Positions 21,886 to 30,943 of a stretch of DNA of 64,000 nt are shown here, piece after piece (within the stretch, counting starts at the first letter, position 1; every line of letters starts with the position of its first letter). The translations under genes and the position numbers were made by a program. Source of the DNA: Planctomycetota bacterium. GTDB taxonomy: Bacteria; Planctomycetota; UBA8742; UBA2392. The stretch is from contig JACKID010000001.1 in assembly GCA_020638675.1 (NCBI GenBank), positions 2,914,001-2,978,000 of the forward strand. Direction: 5' to 3'. The notes beneath the pieces were generated by a model. It was not told the DNA's origin. It saw nothing but the letters and a program-made list of their open reading frames with translations, and did not search any database.

Positions 21886-23358
21886 ATGGCGAACAAGCAG
21901 GAAATGCTGCTCATGGCCCTGGCTGTAAAGCAGGGGCTGCTCCAGAAGGAGCAGGTCCAAGAATGCATGGACCTGCAGGCCGCGCTGCAGGAGCAGAAGC
22001 AGATCGACCTGCCGCTCATCCAGATCGCCATGAAGAAGAAGTACCTCACCGAGGAGCAGGCGAACAACCTCGCCGGCGGCTCGATGGATATTCCCGGCGT
22101 CGGCGACCACGTCAGCGTTGAGGACGCCGCCAAGATCCACATCTTCGACGTGCACAAGGAGATCGGGCAGGGCGGCATGGCCACCGTCTTCCTTGCCACC
22201 CACAAGCAGACCAAGCGCAAGTGCGCGCTCAAAGTGCTGTTCCCGAAACACACGAAGAACGCCAAGTTCGTTGAGCGCTTCATCCGCGAAGGCCGCCTGC
22301 TGAAAGAGTTCGAGTGCGAGTCCATCGCCAAGGGCTACGAGTACGGCAAGGCCGGCAAGGACAACCCGCTCTACTTCATGAGCATGGAGTACATCGACGG
22401 CCCCAGCATCCAGGACCTGCTGGACCGCGACGGCCCGTTCGATGAACAGAAGGCCATCTACGTAATCACCGAGGCCGCCCGCGCGCTCGCGTACATGCAG
22501 GAGCGCGGCGTGGTGCACCGCGACGTGAAGCCCGACAACATCATGTGGGCCAGCGACGGGCGCGTGATGCTGGTCGACCTGGGCTTCGCGACGATGATTC
22601 GTAAAGATCTTGCAGGGCAGTACGAGGACGAAACCTGCGGCACGGTCCAGTACATCAGCCCCGAGCAGGCCAAGGGCATGGCGGACCTCGACATCCGCGC
22701 CGACATCTACAGCCTCGGCGCCACGCTGTACCACATGGTGGTCGGCGAGCTGCCCTTCACCGGCAAGGACAGCATGGAAGTGATGGCCAAGCAGGTGATG
22801 GAAGGCCTCGACGCGCTGAAGCTCAAGGGCGGCAAGATCAGCGTCCACATGCACTACTTCATCGAAAAGATGATGAGCAAGGACCGCGATTTCCGCTACC
22901 AGACCGCGCGCGAAGTCGTGGAAGACGTGACCGAGGTGCTCGAGGGCGCGGCCGACCTGCAGTACAACCCGGCCGCCGACACCAGCAGCCCGTTCAACTT
23001 CGCGCTCGGCGGTGACCCGCACGCCAGCCAGCGCATTACCAAAGTGGGGCACAGCACCGGCAAGTTCTCACCGATTTCGCAGGCTTCGTCCGGGCGCATG
23101 AAGCCGAACGGCCAGAGCGTGCGCCTGCCGGGCCAGAGCACGCGCAGCGGCGGCAGCAACTCGACCGGTGTGCGCAAGCCGATCCCGTCAAACGGCAGCG
23201 CCAGCACGAGCGTTCGCAAGCCGGTCACACCGGGCGGCAGCAACACCAGCAGCGTGCGCAAGCCGATCACGAAACCCGGCACCAGCGTTCGCATGCCCGG
23301 CAACAAGTCGGTCAAGCTCCCGCCCGTAAAGAAGCCCGGCGACAGCCAGCGCGGCTGA
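21886..23358 (+). CDS. Ser/Thr protein kinase with repeat-containing C-terminal tail
   Basis: A soluble 490-residue kinase. Residues 1-65 form a helical module (LALAVKQGLLQKEQVQE) shared with the WD40 kinase. The kinase domain is about 85-350: GQGGMATVF loop, Lys116 in CALKV, HRDVKPDN at 211-218, DLGFA at 231-235 in place of DFG, and CGTVQYISPEQ as activation segment. The tail (about 360-490) is low complexity, with several copies of a Ser-Val-Arg-Lys-Pro unit such as TSVRKPVTPGGSN, which could be phosphorylation or docking sites. No membrane helix is present. Confidence 0.92.
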   Translation: MANKQEMLLMALAVKQGLLQKEQVQECMDLQAALQEQKQIDLPLIQIAMKKKYLTEEQANNLAGGSMDIPGVGDHVSVEDAAKIHIFDVHKEIGQGGMATVFLATHKQTKRKCALKVLFPKHTKNAKFVERFIREGRLLKEFECESIAKGYEYGKAGKDNPLYFMSMEYIDGPSIQDLLDRDGPFDEQKAIYVITEAARALAYMQERGVVHRDVKPDNIMWASDGRVMLVDLGFATMIRKDLAGQYEDETCGTVQYISPEQAKGMADLDIRADIYSLGATLYHMVVGELPFTGKDSMEVMAKQVMEGLDALKLKGGKISVHMHYFIEKMMSKDRDFRYQTAREVVEDVTEVLEGAADLQYNPAADTSSPFNFALGGDPHASQRITKVGHSTGKFSPISQASSGRMKPNGQSVRLPGQSTRSGGSNSTGVRKPIPSNGSASTSVRKPVTPGGSNTSSVRKPITKPGTSVRMPGNKSVKLPPVKKPGDSQRG

Positions 23359-23374
23359 TCCCAAGCGGTAAACC

Positions 23375-23956
23375 ATGACGGCGCAAGCTCCGGACCGCGT
23401 GCTCTACCTCAACAAGAACTTCGTACTTGCAGGCATCAGCGAGGACGAGTTGTGGTCGCCTGAAGCAAGGTTCACGGACCGTGAAGCGCTATGCACGGGC
23501 TGCTACCGCGGATACATAGCAACCTACCGCGTGCACGACGATGCGCTGGAGTTGCATGAACTCAAGCTCAGCCATGGCCAATCAAGCATGCGGAAGCCAC
23601 CACCTCTCGGCGGGCGCGAGCCAACACCGTTTGACCAAGAGCCGTTTGGTTTTTTCAACTGGACGTACACGGACATCGGGATGCGGTTGGACTACTCCGG
23701 GGGCTTGCTGCTGGCGGACGGGTTCATCCAAAAACTCTATGTCCACATGGGCTTTCACCCCGCCTGGAAATACAAGCACGTACATGAGCTCGTCTTCGAT
23801 AACGGCAGGTTGGTAGATGCATTCGACCGGTCACGTCAGATGGTTGAGATTCGCAAGGAGTTCAAGAACAAGCCACTGAAGCCAAGTCGTGAGCTGGACA
23901 GTGAAACAATCAGGAGTTGGATCGAAGGCACTTTCAGTCGCAAGTACGAACGCTGA
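23375..23956 (+). CDS. Conserved-looking hypothetical protein
   Basis: A 193-residue protein with no signal peptide or membrane helix, rich in aromatic residues (FGFFNWTYTDIGMRLDYSGG). It has a CTGCYRGYIATY segment with a CxxC pair. The frame is clean, GC content is lower than in neighbouring genes, and codon usage is less biased, so it may be a recent arrival. It starts 17 bp after the kinase gene and ends before a strong terminator, so it could be the last gene of that operon. No family is recognised. Confidence 0.65.
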   Translation: MTAQAPDRVLYLNKNFVLAGISEDELWSPEARFTDREALCTGCYRGYIATYRVHDDALELHELKLSHGQSSMRKPPPLGGREPTPFDQEPFGFFNWTYTDIGMRLDYSGGLLLADGFIQKLYVHMGFHPAWKYKHVHELVFDNGRLVDAFDRSRQMVEIRKEFKNKPLKPSRELDSETIRSWIEGTFSRKYER

Positions 23957-24015
23957 CCGGCACCAAGTGCTGTTTGACGAAGAGAAATGACGCTCATAGT
24001 GCGCTGCGGCACGAG

Positions 24016-24047
24016 GCCCGGACATTCCTGTCCGGGCTGTTTTGTTT
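24016..24047 (+). terminator. Intrinsic terminator
   Basis: Perfect 9-bp stem GCCCGGACA/TGTCCGGGC with a TTCC loop, followed by TGTTTTGTTT. A textbook factor-independent terminator after the hypothetical gene. Confidence 0.9.
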
Positions 24048-24074
24048 CAAGCTAGAGTGCGGGCGGAGGCACTC

Positions 24075-24674
24075 ATGGCAGTGAAGGTACTCGGAGTATG
24101 CGGCAGCACGCGCGAGGGCAGCCGCACAAAGGTGTTGGTTGAATTGGCAATGCAGGCCGCCGGCGAGTCAGGTGCGGAGACGAAGTTGCTGGACCTGCGC
24201 GAAGTCATGCTGCCGATCTACGACGCGCGCGACGGCGCGCTGTTCGAGCTGGCGCCCGTGAAACGGATCGTCGAGCTGGCGGAGTGGGCCGACGCGTTCA
24301 TCCTCGGCACGCCCGAATACCATGGCGGCATCAGCGGCGCGCTGAAGAACTGGATGGACTACCTGTACGACGAACTCAGCGGCAAGCTCGCGGGCGTCGT
24401 CAGCGCCAGCGGCGGTGGCGGCGGCACCACCAGCATCCTCGCGACCAAGCAGAGCTTCGCCTACTGCCACGGCTTCAACCTGCCCTTCCACGCGGGCGCG
24501 CGCGGCAGCGATTTCGAGGCCGGCAAACTCACCAGCGATAAGGTGATCGACCGCTGCATCCGCCTCGGGCACGACGTCGTGCGCTACGCCCCGGTCCTGC
24601 GCGCAGCCTTCGACCAGGCCAAGGCGCTCGGGCCCGACGACAAACGCGCCGGCTTCGCCGGGCACCATGCCTGA
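24075..24674 (+). CDS. NADPH-dependent FMN reductase family protein
   Basis: A 199-residue flavodoxin-like fold. The N-terminal MAVKVLGVCGSTREGSRT is the FMN phosphate-binding loop, and ILGTPEYHGGISGALKNWMDY is the conserved flavin/dimer segment of the NADPH:FMN reductase family. The start is the ATG at 24075, with GGAGG 5 nt upstream. It probably reduces flavin, quinones or azo compounds with NAD(P)H. The opposite strand carries the long open tail of the DUF6288-like gene, but reductase homology covers this whole region, so this is the real gene here. Confidence 0.87.
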   Translation: MAVKVLGVCGSTREGSRTKVLVELAMQAAGESGAETKLLDLREVMLPIYDARDGALFELAPVKRIVELAEWADAFILGTPEYHGGISGALKNWMDYLYDELSGKLAGVVSASGGGGGTTSILATKQSFAYCHGFNLPFHAGARGSDFEAGKLTSDKVIDRCIRLGHDVVRYAPVLRAAFDQAKALGPDDKRAGFAGHHA

Positions 24675-26654
24675 GCACCAAGCGCCGTCGTCACTCTTGC
24701 CCGCGCTGACCATCCATTTCTTTGGCTCCGCGCCCAACATCGCCAAGCCCGGCTCACGCAAGCCGAGCACCAGCGCGTAGGCCGGGTTCAGAATCTCGTC
24801 CTCGCCCATGTACGGCGATCCCATGTGCGGCGTGGAGTAGTGCAGCCCGTAGCCGGGCTCCCACGCGTTCATGAATCGCCAGCGCCACTGCGGCAGCACT
24901 TTCTTGAAGCGCACGGCGTCGACAACCGCGAGCGAGACCAGCCCCAGCGCGCCGCCGGGCTCACCGTATGCGTGGCTGTTCAGCATCCACTGGTGGCGCT
25001 CTTCCATGAAGTTCACCAGCGCGGTCTGCATGTCTTTGCGGTCGCCGCGCAGGTACAGCGATAGCGCGGTCAAGCCACTGCGGGACCAGAACTCTTCTTC
25101 GTCTTTGTAGCTGGCGTTGTAGCCCATGCCGCCGTGGCCGCCGTCCTTCGGGTCCGACCAACTGTGCAGCACGTACTTCTCGATCGCCTCCCAGATGCGT
25201 GAGTCGACTTTGCACTTGCGGGCAAGCGCGTCGAGCACCAGCAAGTGCGCGGCCGGCGCCATCAGCGCCTTGTCTTCGTACGGCAGCCCGTCGGGGCCGT
25301 GCCCGAACGCCTGCATGCCCCATTTGCATTCGTGCGTCGTGGTCGGCAGCCATTCGCAGGCGGCGCGGATCCAGTCGACAATCTCCTGCTTGCCGGTCGC
25401 GAGGTAGTACTCGCAGAACAGGATTCCCTGAAACGCCAGCGGCCAGTACGTGAACCCGCCGATCTTGGTCGGGTCAGGGTTGCGGCGCAGCAGCGCGTCG
25501 ACGGCCTTGTCGATAGATGATTTGTAGGCGAGGTCGCGTGTGGCCATCAGTGCCAGCGTTGCAATCGACGTGTTGACCTCAACCTGCCCGGGCCATGTGC
25601 CGTCCTGCTTCTGGTGTTCGCTGGTCCAGTCGAGCAGGTCACGGTAAAGGTCCTCCGTCGCGCCGTCGTCGAAAGGAAACTTCTCCCCCACGGGCGCGGT
25701 CAAACGCACCTTCACATCCAGCTCGTGCAGTCCATCAGCGCGCAGCACCGTGAGCGTCACTTTGCCCTTGTCCTTGCGGCGCTCGCAGGCGTCGAGCACC
25801 GCACGCCCGCACAGCGCTTCGTGGCTGCGCTCGAACCACTCGATGCCGGGGTCGATGCTGGATTCCCACAGGGGCAGCCCGTCAATCGCGACCACCAGAT
25901 CACCGGCCGTGAGACCGGCCTGCGCCGCCGGGCCCTTGGCTGTGACACCCAGGATCGAGAACGCCGTGTTGAGATGTTCCGTGAGCCCGTCAAAACCCAT
26001 CGAACCGGCACCGAGCAGATCGGGGCCAAGAACGCCGTTCGGTTTGCCCAGCAGTTTGCGAGTCGGGTTCTCGTGGAAGCGCTCCAGCCGCAGGTTATCG
26101 ACAACTATGGCGCGACGACCGTCGACTTCCACCTCCGCGCAGGCCGACTTGCCCGCGAGCGACAGGAATGTCTCGCATTCGATCCGCACCCAGATGCGCA
26201 GGCAACGCCCGTAGCTCGCCTCTGTGCCGCCGCCCTTCGGCGCCTGTTGCTCGATACGAAGCGATTCTTCCGCAAGCGTTTTCTTGGCCTCAGCATCGAG
26301 CACGCGCAGCGCGACTTTGGATTTGCCCGGGCCGTCCAGCCCCAGCACGTCGAGCGAGACGACTCCGTACCAGCCCTCGGCTTTCAATTCTGTTTGCGGC
26401 AGCGCAGGCAGCTTGAGCGTCGCACGTTGCACGGTGCCCGGCATCAGCAGCAGTGCACCGTTCCAGGGTGCGGGCGCATTCCAGCGCAGCGAAGCCGACT
26501 CGTCACCGTTCACGCGTGTGAGCCCATCCGGCTGGCACTCGCTGAGGTGTTTCTGGTTCTCCGGCTTGGTGAAGTCGCCGTTCGGCACATCCAGCCGTTC
26601 CGCGTGCAAAGCGCTTGCAAGCACAACGCATGTCAGGATCATCAGGCGTGGCAT
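24168..26654 (-). CDS. DUF6288-like secreted protein with PDZ and alpha/alpha-toroid domains; tail overlaps antisense gene
   Basis: A signal peptide (RLMILTCVVLASALHA) precedes a beta-rich N-terminal domain. A PDZ domain (about residues 225-310, GPAAQAGLTAGDLVVAIDG) and then an alpha/alpha-barrel of terpene-cyclase/prenyltransferase type (QKQDGTWPGQVEVNTSIATL) follow, the layout of DUF6288 proteins. The start is the ATG at 26654 with AGGAG 5 nt upstream. Recognisable sequence ends near 24700. The frame then stays open for about 500 bp antisense to the flavin reductase gene, and this tail looks like a shadow. A lost stop or a frameshift near 24700 is likely. Confidence 0.75.
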   Translation of the reverse strand: MPRLMILTCVVLASALHAERLDVPNGDFTKPENQKHLSECQPDGLTRVNGDESASLRWNAPAPWNGALLLMPGTVQRATLKLPALPQTELKAEGWYGVVSLDVLGLDGPGKSKVALRVLDAEAKKTLAEESLRIEQQAPKGGGTEASYGRCLRIWVRIECETFLSLAGKSACAEVEVDGRRAIVVDNLRLERFHENPTRKLLGKPNGVLGPDLLGAGSMGFDGLTEHLNTAFSILGVTAKGPAAQAGLTAGDLVVAIDGLPLWESSIDPGIEWFERSHEALCGRAVLDACERRKDKGKVTLTVLRADGLHELDVKVRLTAPVGEKFPFDDGATEDLYRDLLDWTSEHQKQDGTWPGQVEVNTSIATLALMATRDLAYKSSIDKAVDALLRRNPDPTKIGGFTYWPLAFQGILFCEYYLATGKQEIVDWIRAACEWLPTTTHECKWGMQAFGHGPDGLPYEDKALMAPAAHLLVLDALARKCKVDSRIWEAIEKYVLHSWSDPKDGGHGGMGYNASYKDEEEFWSRSGLTALSLYLRGDRKDMQTALVNFMEERHQWMLNSHAYGEPGGALGLVSLAVVDAVRFKKVLPQWRWRFMNAWEPGYGLHYSTPHMGSPYMGEDEILNPAYALVLGLREPGLAMLGAEPKKWMVSAGKSDDGAWCSGMVPGEAGAFVVGPERLGLVEGCAQDRGVAHDVVPEADAAVDHLIAGEFAGLEIAAARARVEGQVEAVAVGEALLGREDAGGAAATAAGADDARELAAEFVVQVVHPVLQRAADAAMVFGRAEDERVGPLRQLDDPFHGRQLEQRAVARVVDRQHDFAQVQQLRLRT

Positions 26655-26729
26655 CGGCGCTCCTGTTTCGGGATGCACCAGTTTGCGTTCTCTCGCCGAC
26701 CCCCGCCACAATCACAGGCATCACTTAGG

Positions 26730-27392
26730 TCACGCCGACAGCACGTCGGCGAACGTGAACCCGTCGCGGGTGACGACTTCGCCGAGGCGCACGTCGATGG
26801 GCGCTCGGAACATCGGGCCTTCGAACACAAACGAATGAAACTCGCCGCGCTCTCCGCATGGGTCGATGCTGGCAGGCAGGTCAGCCAGCAAGTCCGCATT
26901 AAACTCGCGCCCGACGAAACGTGCATCGAGCTGCTTCGGGTCGACGCACGTCAGGTATGCGCGCAGCCCGCCGGCGATCATCTCGCGCGCGAGCTCGGGT
27001 GTTCTGCGCCCCCACAGCGGAAAGATCGGCTCGAGTCCGGTGCCTTTCAACTTCTCAACGCGGTAGTCGCGCACGTCCTCGAGAAACAGGTCGCCAAACG
27101 CCATGTGCGTGACGCCGTCGGCCACGGCCTGTTCGCACGCGGCCTTCATCAATTGCTCGTAGTCTTCATTGGTGCAGGGCCAGGGCAGGTCCACCTCGCG
27201 CAGCGGCAGCCCCGCGGCATCCGCCTGCGCGCGCAGCAGCTCGCGCCGCACGGCATGCATGGCAACGCGGTCGTGCGTCTTGTTCAGGGTGGTCAGCAGG
27301 CCGACCAGCTCAATGTCCGGCAGCTGCCGCAATGCGTGCAACGTCCACGCCGAATCCTTGCCCGAAGACCAGCTCAGCAGCACTTTTTTCAT
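26730..27392 (-). CDS. Diphthine--ammonia ligase-like ATP-pyrophosphatase
   Basis: A 220-residue adenine-nucleotide alpha-hydrolase. The PP-loop is LLSWSSGKDSAWTLHAL near the N-terminus, and FGDLFLEDVRDYRVEKL plus FPLWGRRTPELAREMI are signatures of the Dph6/MJ0570 family. The eukaryotic/archaeal enzyme amidates diphthine on EF2. Bacteria lack diphthamide, so the bacterial substrate is unknown. The gene lies 75 bp upstream of the DUF6288-like gene on the same strand. Confidence 0.85.
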   Translation of the reverse strand: MKKVLLSWSSGKDSAWTLHALRQLPDIELVGLLTTLNKTHDRVAMHAVRRELLRAQADAAGLPLREVDLPWPCTNEDYEQLMKAACEQAVADGVTHMAFGDLFLEDVRDYRVEKLKGTGLEPIFPLWGRRTPELAREMIAGGLRAYLTCVDPKQLDARFVGREFNADLLADLPASIDPCGERGEFHSFVFEGPMFRAPIDVRLGEVVTRDGFTFADVLSA

Positions 27393-27472
27393 CTCGCCCT
27401 TCTATAAGCCGCGCCCGCCTTTGTAAGGCGCAGGGCGGGTTTCGGAAGTATCATGGGGGCTGGAGGTGCCGT

Positions 27473-28681
27473 ATGTGGGACCGATCCTACCGATGGCAGC
27501 GCCTGGCGCGTATGTGCGCCGGGGGTGCCGCAATCGTGGCGCTGCTGGTCAGCGTGATCACCGTCAGCCAGACCGAAGCGGCCGATCGGGCCGCCGCCGG
27601 CGTCGCCGAGATCAGCCGCGAAGCCAGCCCCGACAACGACGCGCAGGTCGTATGCAACCTGCCCGCCGAGCTGAAGGTCAAGCGCGGTGTGCTGGTCTAC
27701 AAGGAAGGCGACGACGGCAAGGCCGAGATCGTCGGACGCGTCATCAAGGTCGAAAACGTTGACGCGTCAACCGACACCGTGACCGTGCTGCTGACGCCGA
27801 CACAGGCCGGAGCCATGGCGGGGGGCGGCAAGCTGCGAGGCGCGGCGCCGACCATCAGCCTGGAGAACGCGTTTCGGCTGATTATCAGCCCGGACATCCC
27901 GCGCGAAGAGGCCGTCATCGCGCGCGACACGCTCTGGCCCGCGATTGAAGAACACGTCCTTCCTCACCTGAAGGAGCGCCTGACAACCGAGCTGACCCAC
28001 TCGTTCGAAGACATGGACGATGACGACACCCAGTTGCTGAACACCACGGTCGAAGACCTGCGCAAAGAGCTGGGGCCGCTCGAAGAAGAGCTGCTGAACC
28101 GGCTCGCCAACCGCGCCTGGGAAGTCATCGGCGTCAGCGGCGTGGCGGAAGGCATCATGCGCAAGACCGGCGAAGGCGCCGAGAACACCTACAAGGACGT
28201 AAAGGACTGGGTGAAGGGCTGGTTCGGCGAGAAAGAGGAATCTGAAAAGACCAACAAGGACTTCCTGACTGAGGAGCGCGCGGCCGCGCTTCGCATCGCG
28301 CTGGAGCAGGAGGTCGAAGGCTTCATCAAGGAAAAGAACACCGAGATCCAGAAGGCGTTCAACACTGTGCTGAATGCGCGCCGCGCCGACTTCATCGACA
28401 AGTTCGAAACCAAGTGGGGACCGAAGCTGTACGAAAAGGCCCTGGTGCCAAGCTGGTTGGAAGGTGAAGACGGCGTGCTGGAAGCGGCCGAAAACTACGC
28501 GTCCGACTTTGCCAAGCGCCGCCTGCTCACGGCCGAGGGCGGGCCGCGCCTGCTGCTGGCCTACGCGTTGCGCAGCAGCCTCGACATCACCGACGACCCG
28601 CTGCTGGTGATCGCACCCGACGACAGCGGCAAGGTCGAGTACGAATGGATCATGCCCGCGCTTGAGAAGGACCACCGCTAG
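27473..28681 (+). CDS. Membrane-anchored subunit of an Mla-like ABC cassette
   Basis: 402 residues with an N-terminal membrane helix (CAGGAAIVALLVSVITV). A short beta domain containing GVLVYKEGDDGKAEIVGRVI resembles the VGxV part of MCE/MlaD proteins. A long, charged, helical region then fills the rest. GGAGG lies 6 nt before the ATG. The stop codon abuts the ATG of the fused ATPase/permease gene, so the two are coupled. I infer the substrate-binding or bridging part of a lipid transporter; the MCE match is weak. It contains one copy of the TTGACnnGTCAA palindrome. Confidence 0.62.
   Translation: MWDRSYRWQRLARMCAGGAAIVALLVSVITVSQTEAADRAAAGVAEISREASPDNDAQVVCNLPAELKVKRGVLVYKEGDDGKAEIVGRVIKVENVDASTDTVTVLLTPTQAGAMAGGGKLRGAAPTISLENAFRLIISPDIPREEAVIARDTLWPAIEEHVLPHLKERLTTELTHSFEDMDDDDTQLLNTTVEDLRKELGPLEEELLNRLANRAWEVIGVSGVAEGIMRKTGEGAENTYKDVKDWVKGWFGEKEESEKTNKDFLTEERAAALRIALEQEVEGFIKEKNTEIQKAFNTVLNARRADFIDKFETKWGPKLYEKALVPSWLEGEDGVLEAAENYASDFAKRRLLTAEGGPRLLLAYALRSSLDITDDPLLVIAPDDSGKVEYEWIMPALEKDHR
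27759..27770. repeat. TTGACnnGTCAA palindrome, copy 2
   Basis: TTGACGCGTCAA inside the Mla-like subunit gene. With its flanks it is a perfect 14-bp palindrome, GTTGACGCGTCAAC. It uses the codon TCA for Ser in a strongly GC-biased gene. Confidence 0.7.
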
Positions 28682-30334
28682 ATGAGTGAATCGACCGCAA
28701 CAGCCGAGCCGGTAGTGGAGGCGAAGGCCTCGGCGGTCGGGTCGTCGCTCAAGATCGAGAGCCTGGAAGTGCGCCTCGGCGCGGACACGCTGCGCCTGCA
28801 AAAGCCGGTCGAGCTGCAGGCGGGCAAGCTCTACGTGCTGTGGGGACCGTCCGGCAGCGGCAAATCCAGCTTCGTGCGTGCGCTGCTGGGGCTTGGCGAA
28901 CTTGCCGCGCCGCGCATTCAATCCAAGGGCGAGGTCACGCTGGTCGACGGGCTGGGCATTGAGCACGCGTTGTGGTCCGGCGAAAGCTACGACCCGGGCG
29001 CTCGCAGCCAGATCGCCTACCTGCCGCAGTCTGAAAAACTCGGCTTCATCGACGGGCTCAGCACGCTTGAAAACGTGCGCCTGTTCAGCGGTCTCGCCCG
29101 CGACTCGGCCAAGACCCACGCCGACCGCCTCGCCGCGCGCTTTCACCTGATGTCGCTACCGCACAAGGTCAGCCACGCAAGCGGCGGTGAACGCATGCGC
29201 CTCTCGGCCGTGCGCGCGCTGCTCAAGCGCGGCGAGAACGACCCGCCGCCCGCGCTGGTGATCGCTGACGAGCCCACGGCCGGGCTGGATGCGGTCGCCG
29301 GGCGGTCGCTCGCGCGCGAGCTGGTGGATTACGCGAAACGCAAGGACAGCGTCGTCGTAGTAATCACCCACGACCCGCACGTGTTCACCGGGCAGGAGCC
29401 GCCGGAGGTCGATCGCGCAGGCGGTGCCAAGGTTGTGCACATTCTTGAATGCAACGTCGGCGAAGACGGGCTTGCGCCCGTGGACCGCGAAATCGGCGAG
29501 CTGCGCATCGAAGCAGGCCGCCCGGTGAACCCGATTGTCGCTGCGGCCAGAACGCGCGCTGCCGAGGGCATGAATATGCTCGGCGGCGCAGTGCTGAGCC
29601 CGCTGGCGTTTCTGTGGGGCCTGCTCCGCACGCGCAGGCCGTTGTTCGCATTGCGCAAGATCTTCACCGACGCGCTCAGCCCCGGAACGCACCTGTTTTC
29701 GTGGCTGGGCTCGCTACTGATCGGCGGCACGGTTGCGTACTTCATCTTTGAGCAGCTACCCCGGCCCGAATTGGTAGAGCCGCTGCTGCTTCAGGAAATC
29801 CTGCAGGCAACCGGGCACACGCTCGTGCGCGTGGTGCTGCCCTTGGGCGCGGCCGCGTTGATCACCGGCAAGCTGGGCGCCGCACAGGCCGCGCGACTCT
29901 CCAGCGGCGTACGCTCCGGAATGCTGGAGACGCTGGCGCTGGCACGTTGGCCGGTGGAGTCATTCGGGCTGGTGCCAGCCGTGCTGGCCCAGATGATCGC
30001 CATGGCGATCGCAACCGCTCTGGCGTGCGTCTCCGGCGTGACGCTGGCGGCGCTCATCTACGTGTCCGGGCACGAAGGCGCGTCGCTGGGGCTGGCGCTG
30101 AACCTGATGTCGGATGGGCTGAGCGACGCACCCAGGTGGCTCGAGTTCCTGGTCGCCAAGATCGCCGTCAGCGGCTTCATCGGCGGCGCACTCGCGGCCA
30201 TGTTCGGGCTCGCACCCGCGACTTCCGAAGACGATGTCGCCAAGGCCGTGCACCGCACGCTGCTTTGGGCCATCCTCGCGGTCATCACCGCCCAGTGCGC
30301 CCTGATCGTGTGGGAATTCACCAGCTATCGCTAG
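28682..30334 (+). CDS. ABC transporter ATPase fused to an MlaE-like permease
   Basis: Residues about 24-250 are an ABC ATPase: Walker A GPSGSGKSS, signature ASGGERMRLS, Walker B LVIADEPTAGLD and switch histidine in VITHDPHV. Residues about 290-550 contain five or six hydrophobic segments with TGKLGAAQAARLSSGVRSGM, which resembles the cytoplasmic coupling segment of MlaE/TrgB-type permeases. A single chain would therefore combine what MlaF and MlaE do separately. Coupled to the membrane subunit gene just upstream, it probably moves lipids or hydrophobic compounds at the inner membrane. Confidence 0.8.
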   Translation: MSESTATAEPVVEAKASAVGSSLKIESLEVRLGADTLRLQKPVELQAGKLYVLWGPSGSGKSSFVRALLGLGELAAPRIQSKGEVTLVDGLGIEHALWSGESYDPGARSQIAYLPQSEKLGFIDGLSTLENVRLFSGLARDSAKTHADRLAARFHLMSLPHKVSHASGGERMRLSAVRALLKRGENDPPPALVIADEPTAGLDAVAGRSLARELVDYAKRKDSVVVVITHDPHVFTGQEPPEVDRAGGAKVVHILECNVGEDGLAPVDREIGELRIEAGRPVNPIVAAARTRAAEGMNMLGGAVLSPLAFLWGLLRTRRPLFALRKIFTDALSPGTHLFSWLGSLLIGGTVAYFIFEQLPRPELVEPLLLQEILQATGHTLVRVVLPLGAAALITGKLGAAQAARLSSGVRSGMLETLALARWPVESFGLVPAVLAQMIAMAIATALACVSGVTLAALIYVSGHEGASLGLALNLMSDGLSDAPRWLEFLVAKIAVSGFIGGALAAMFGLAPATSEDDVAKAVHRTLLWAILAVITAQCALIVWEFTSYR

Positions 30335-30373
30335 GCTTGCGCTTGCACCCGCCGTGGCCAATCATGTTGGTCC

Positions 30374-30904
30374 ATGCCCGATGACCTCGAGCTCACGACA
30401 CGACTCGCCCGCGGCGAGCCTGCAGCGCTGGATGCGATTCTGCACGCGCATCGCGACGCCGTCGTGCGCTTTGTGCGCACCGTGACGCGCGACGAGAACT
30501 CCGCGCTGGATGCGGCGCAGGAGGCATTCATCCGCCTGTGGCGCAACCCGAAGTCTTTCACCGGTGGCTCGCTGCGCGCGTGGTTGTTCACGGTCGCGCG
30601 CAATGTCGCGCTGAATGAATTCCGCGGCAACCGGCGTCGCACCGCCCGCATCGAGCGCGTGGCCGAGCCGCCGCAGGCCCCCACCGCCGACCGCCAGGCC
30701 GCCGATGCCGAGCGACTGCAACAGGTCCGCGATTTCATTGCCACGCTGCCCGAGCAGGAGCGCTCGGCGATCACCCTTTACGCGGCCGAAGGACTGTCGC
30801 AGGCAGAGGTTGCGGAGGTGCTGGTCACCAGCGAGGGCGCCGTGAAACAGGCCATTCTGAGCGCCCGAAAGAAACTGAAAGAGCGATTTGAGGATTTCTC
30901 CTGA
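30374..30904 (+). CDS. ECF-type RNA polymerase sigma factor
   Basis: 176 residues with a sigma-70 region 2 (about 15-85: DAAQEAFIRLWRNPKSF, LRAWLFTVARNVALNEFRG) and a region 4 helix-turn-helix (about 115-170: LPEQERSAITLYAAEGLSQAEVAEVL shortened here). It lacks regions 1 and 3, as in extracytoplasmic-function factors. The next gene, 40 bp downstream, encodes a membrane protein with a FecR-like domain that probably holds this factor inactive. A paralogous pair lies at 53870-55926. Confidence 0.92.
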   Translation: MPDDLELTTRLARGEPAALDAILHAHRDAVVRFVRTVTRDENSALDAAQEAFIRLWRNPKSFTGGSLRAWLFTVARNVALNEFRGNRRRTARIERVAEPPQAPTADRQAADAERLQQVRDFIATLPEQERSAITLYAAEGLSQAEVAEVLVTSEGAVKQAILSARKKLKERFEDFS

Positions 30905-30943
30905 CCTGGACCACGCTAGCGGGGTTATCCCATAGAGGAAGCA

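Noticed and set aside
22981..23340. Repeats in the kinase tail as a tandem DNA repeat
   Set aside because: The units are degenerate at the DNA level and encode a low-complexity protein tail, so they are better described as a protein feature.
27767..29146. A 459-residue minus-strand open frame
   Set aside because: Antisense to the Mla-like subunit and ABC ATPase genes, both with ribosome sites and motifs.
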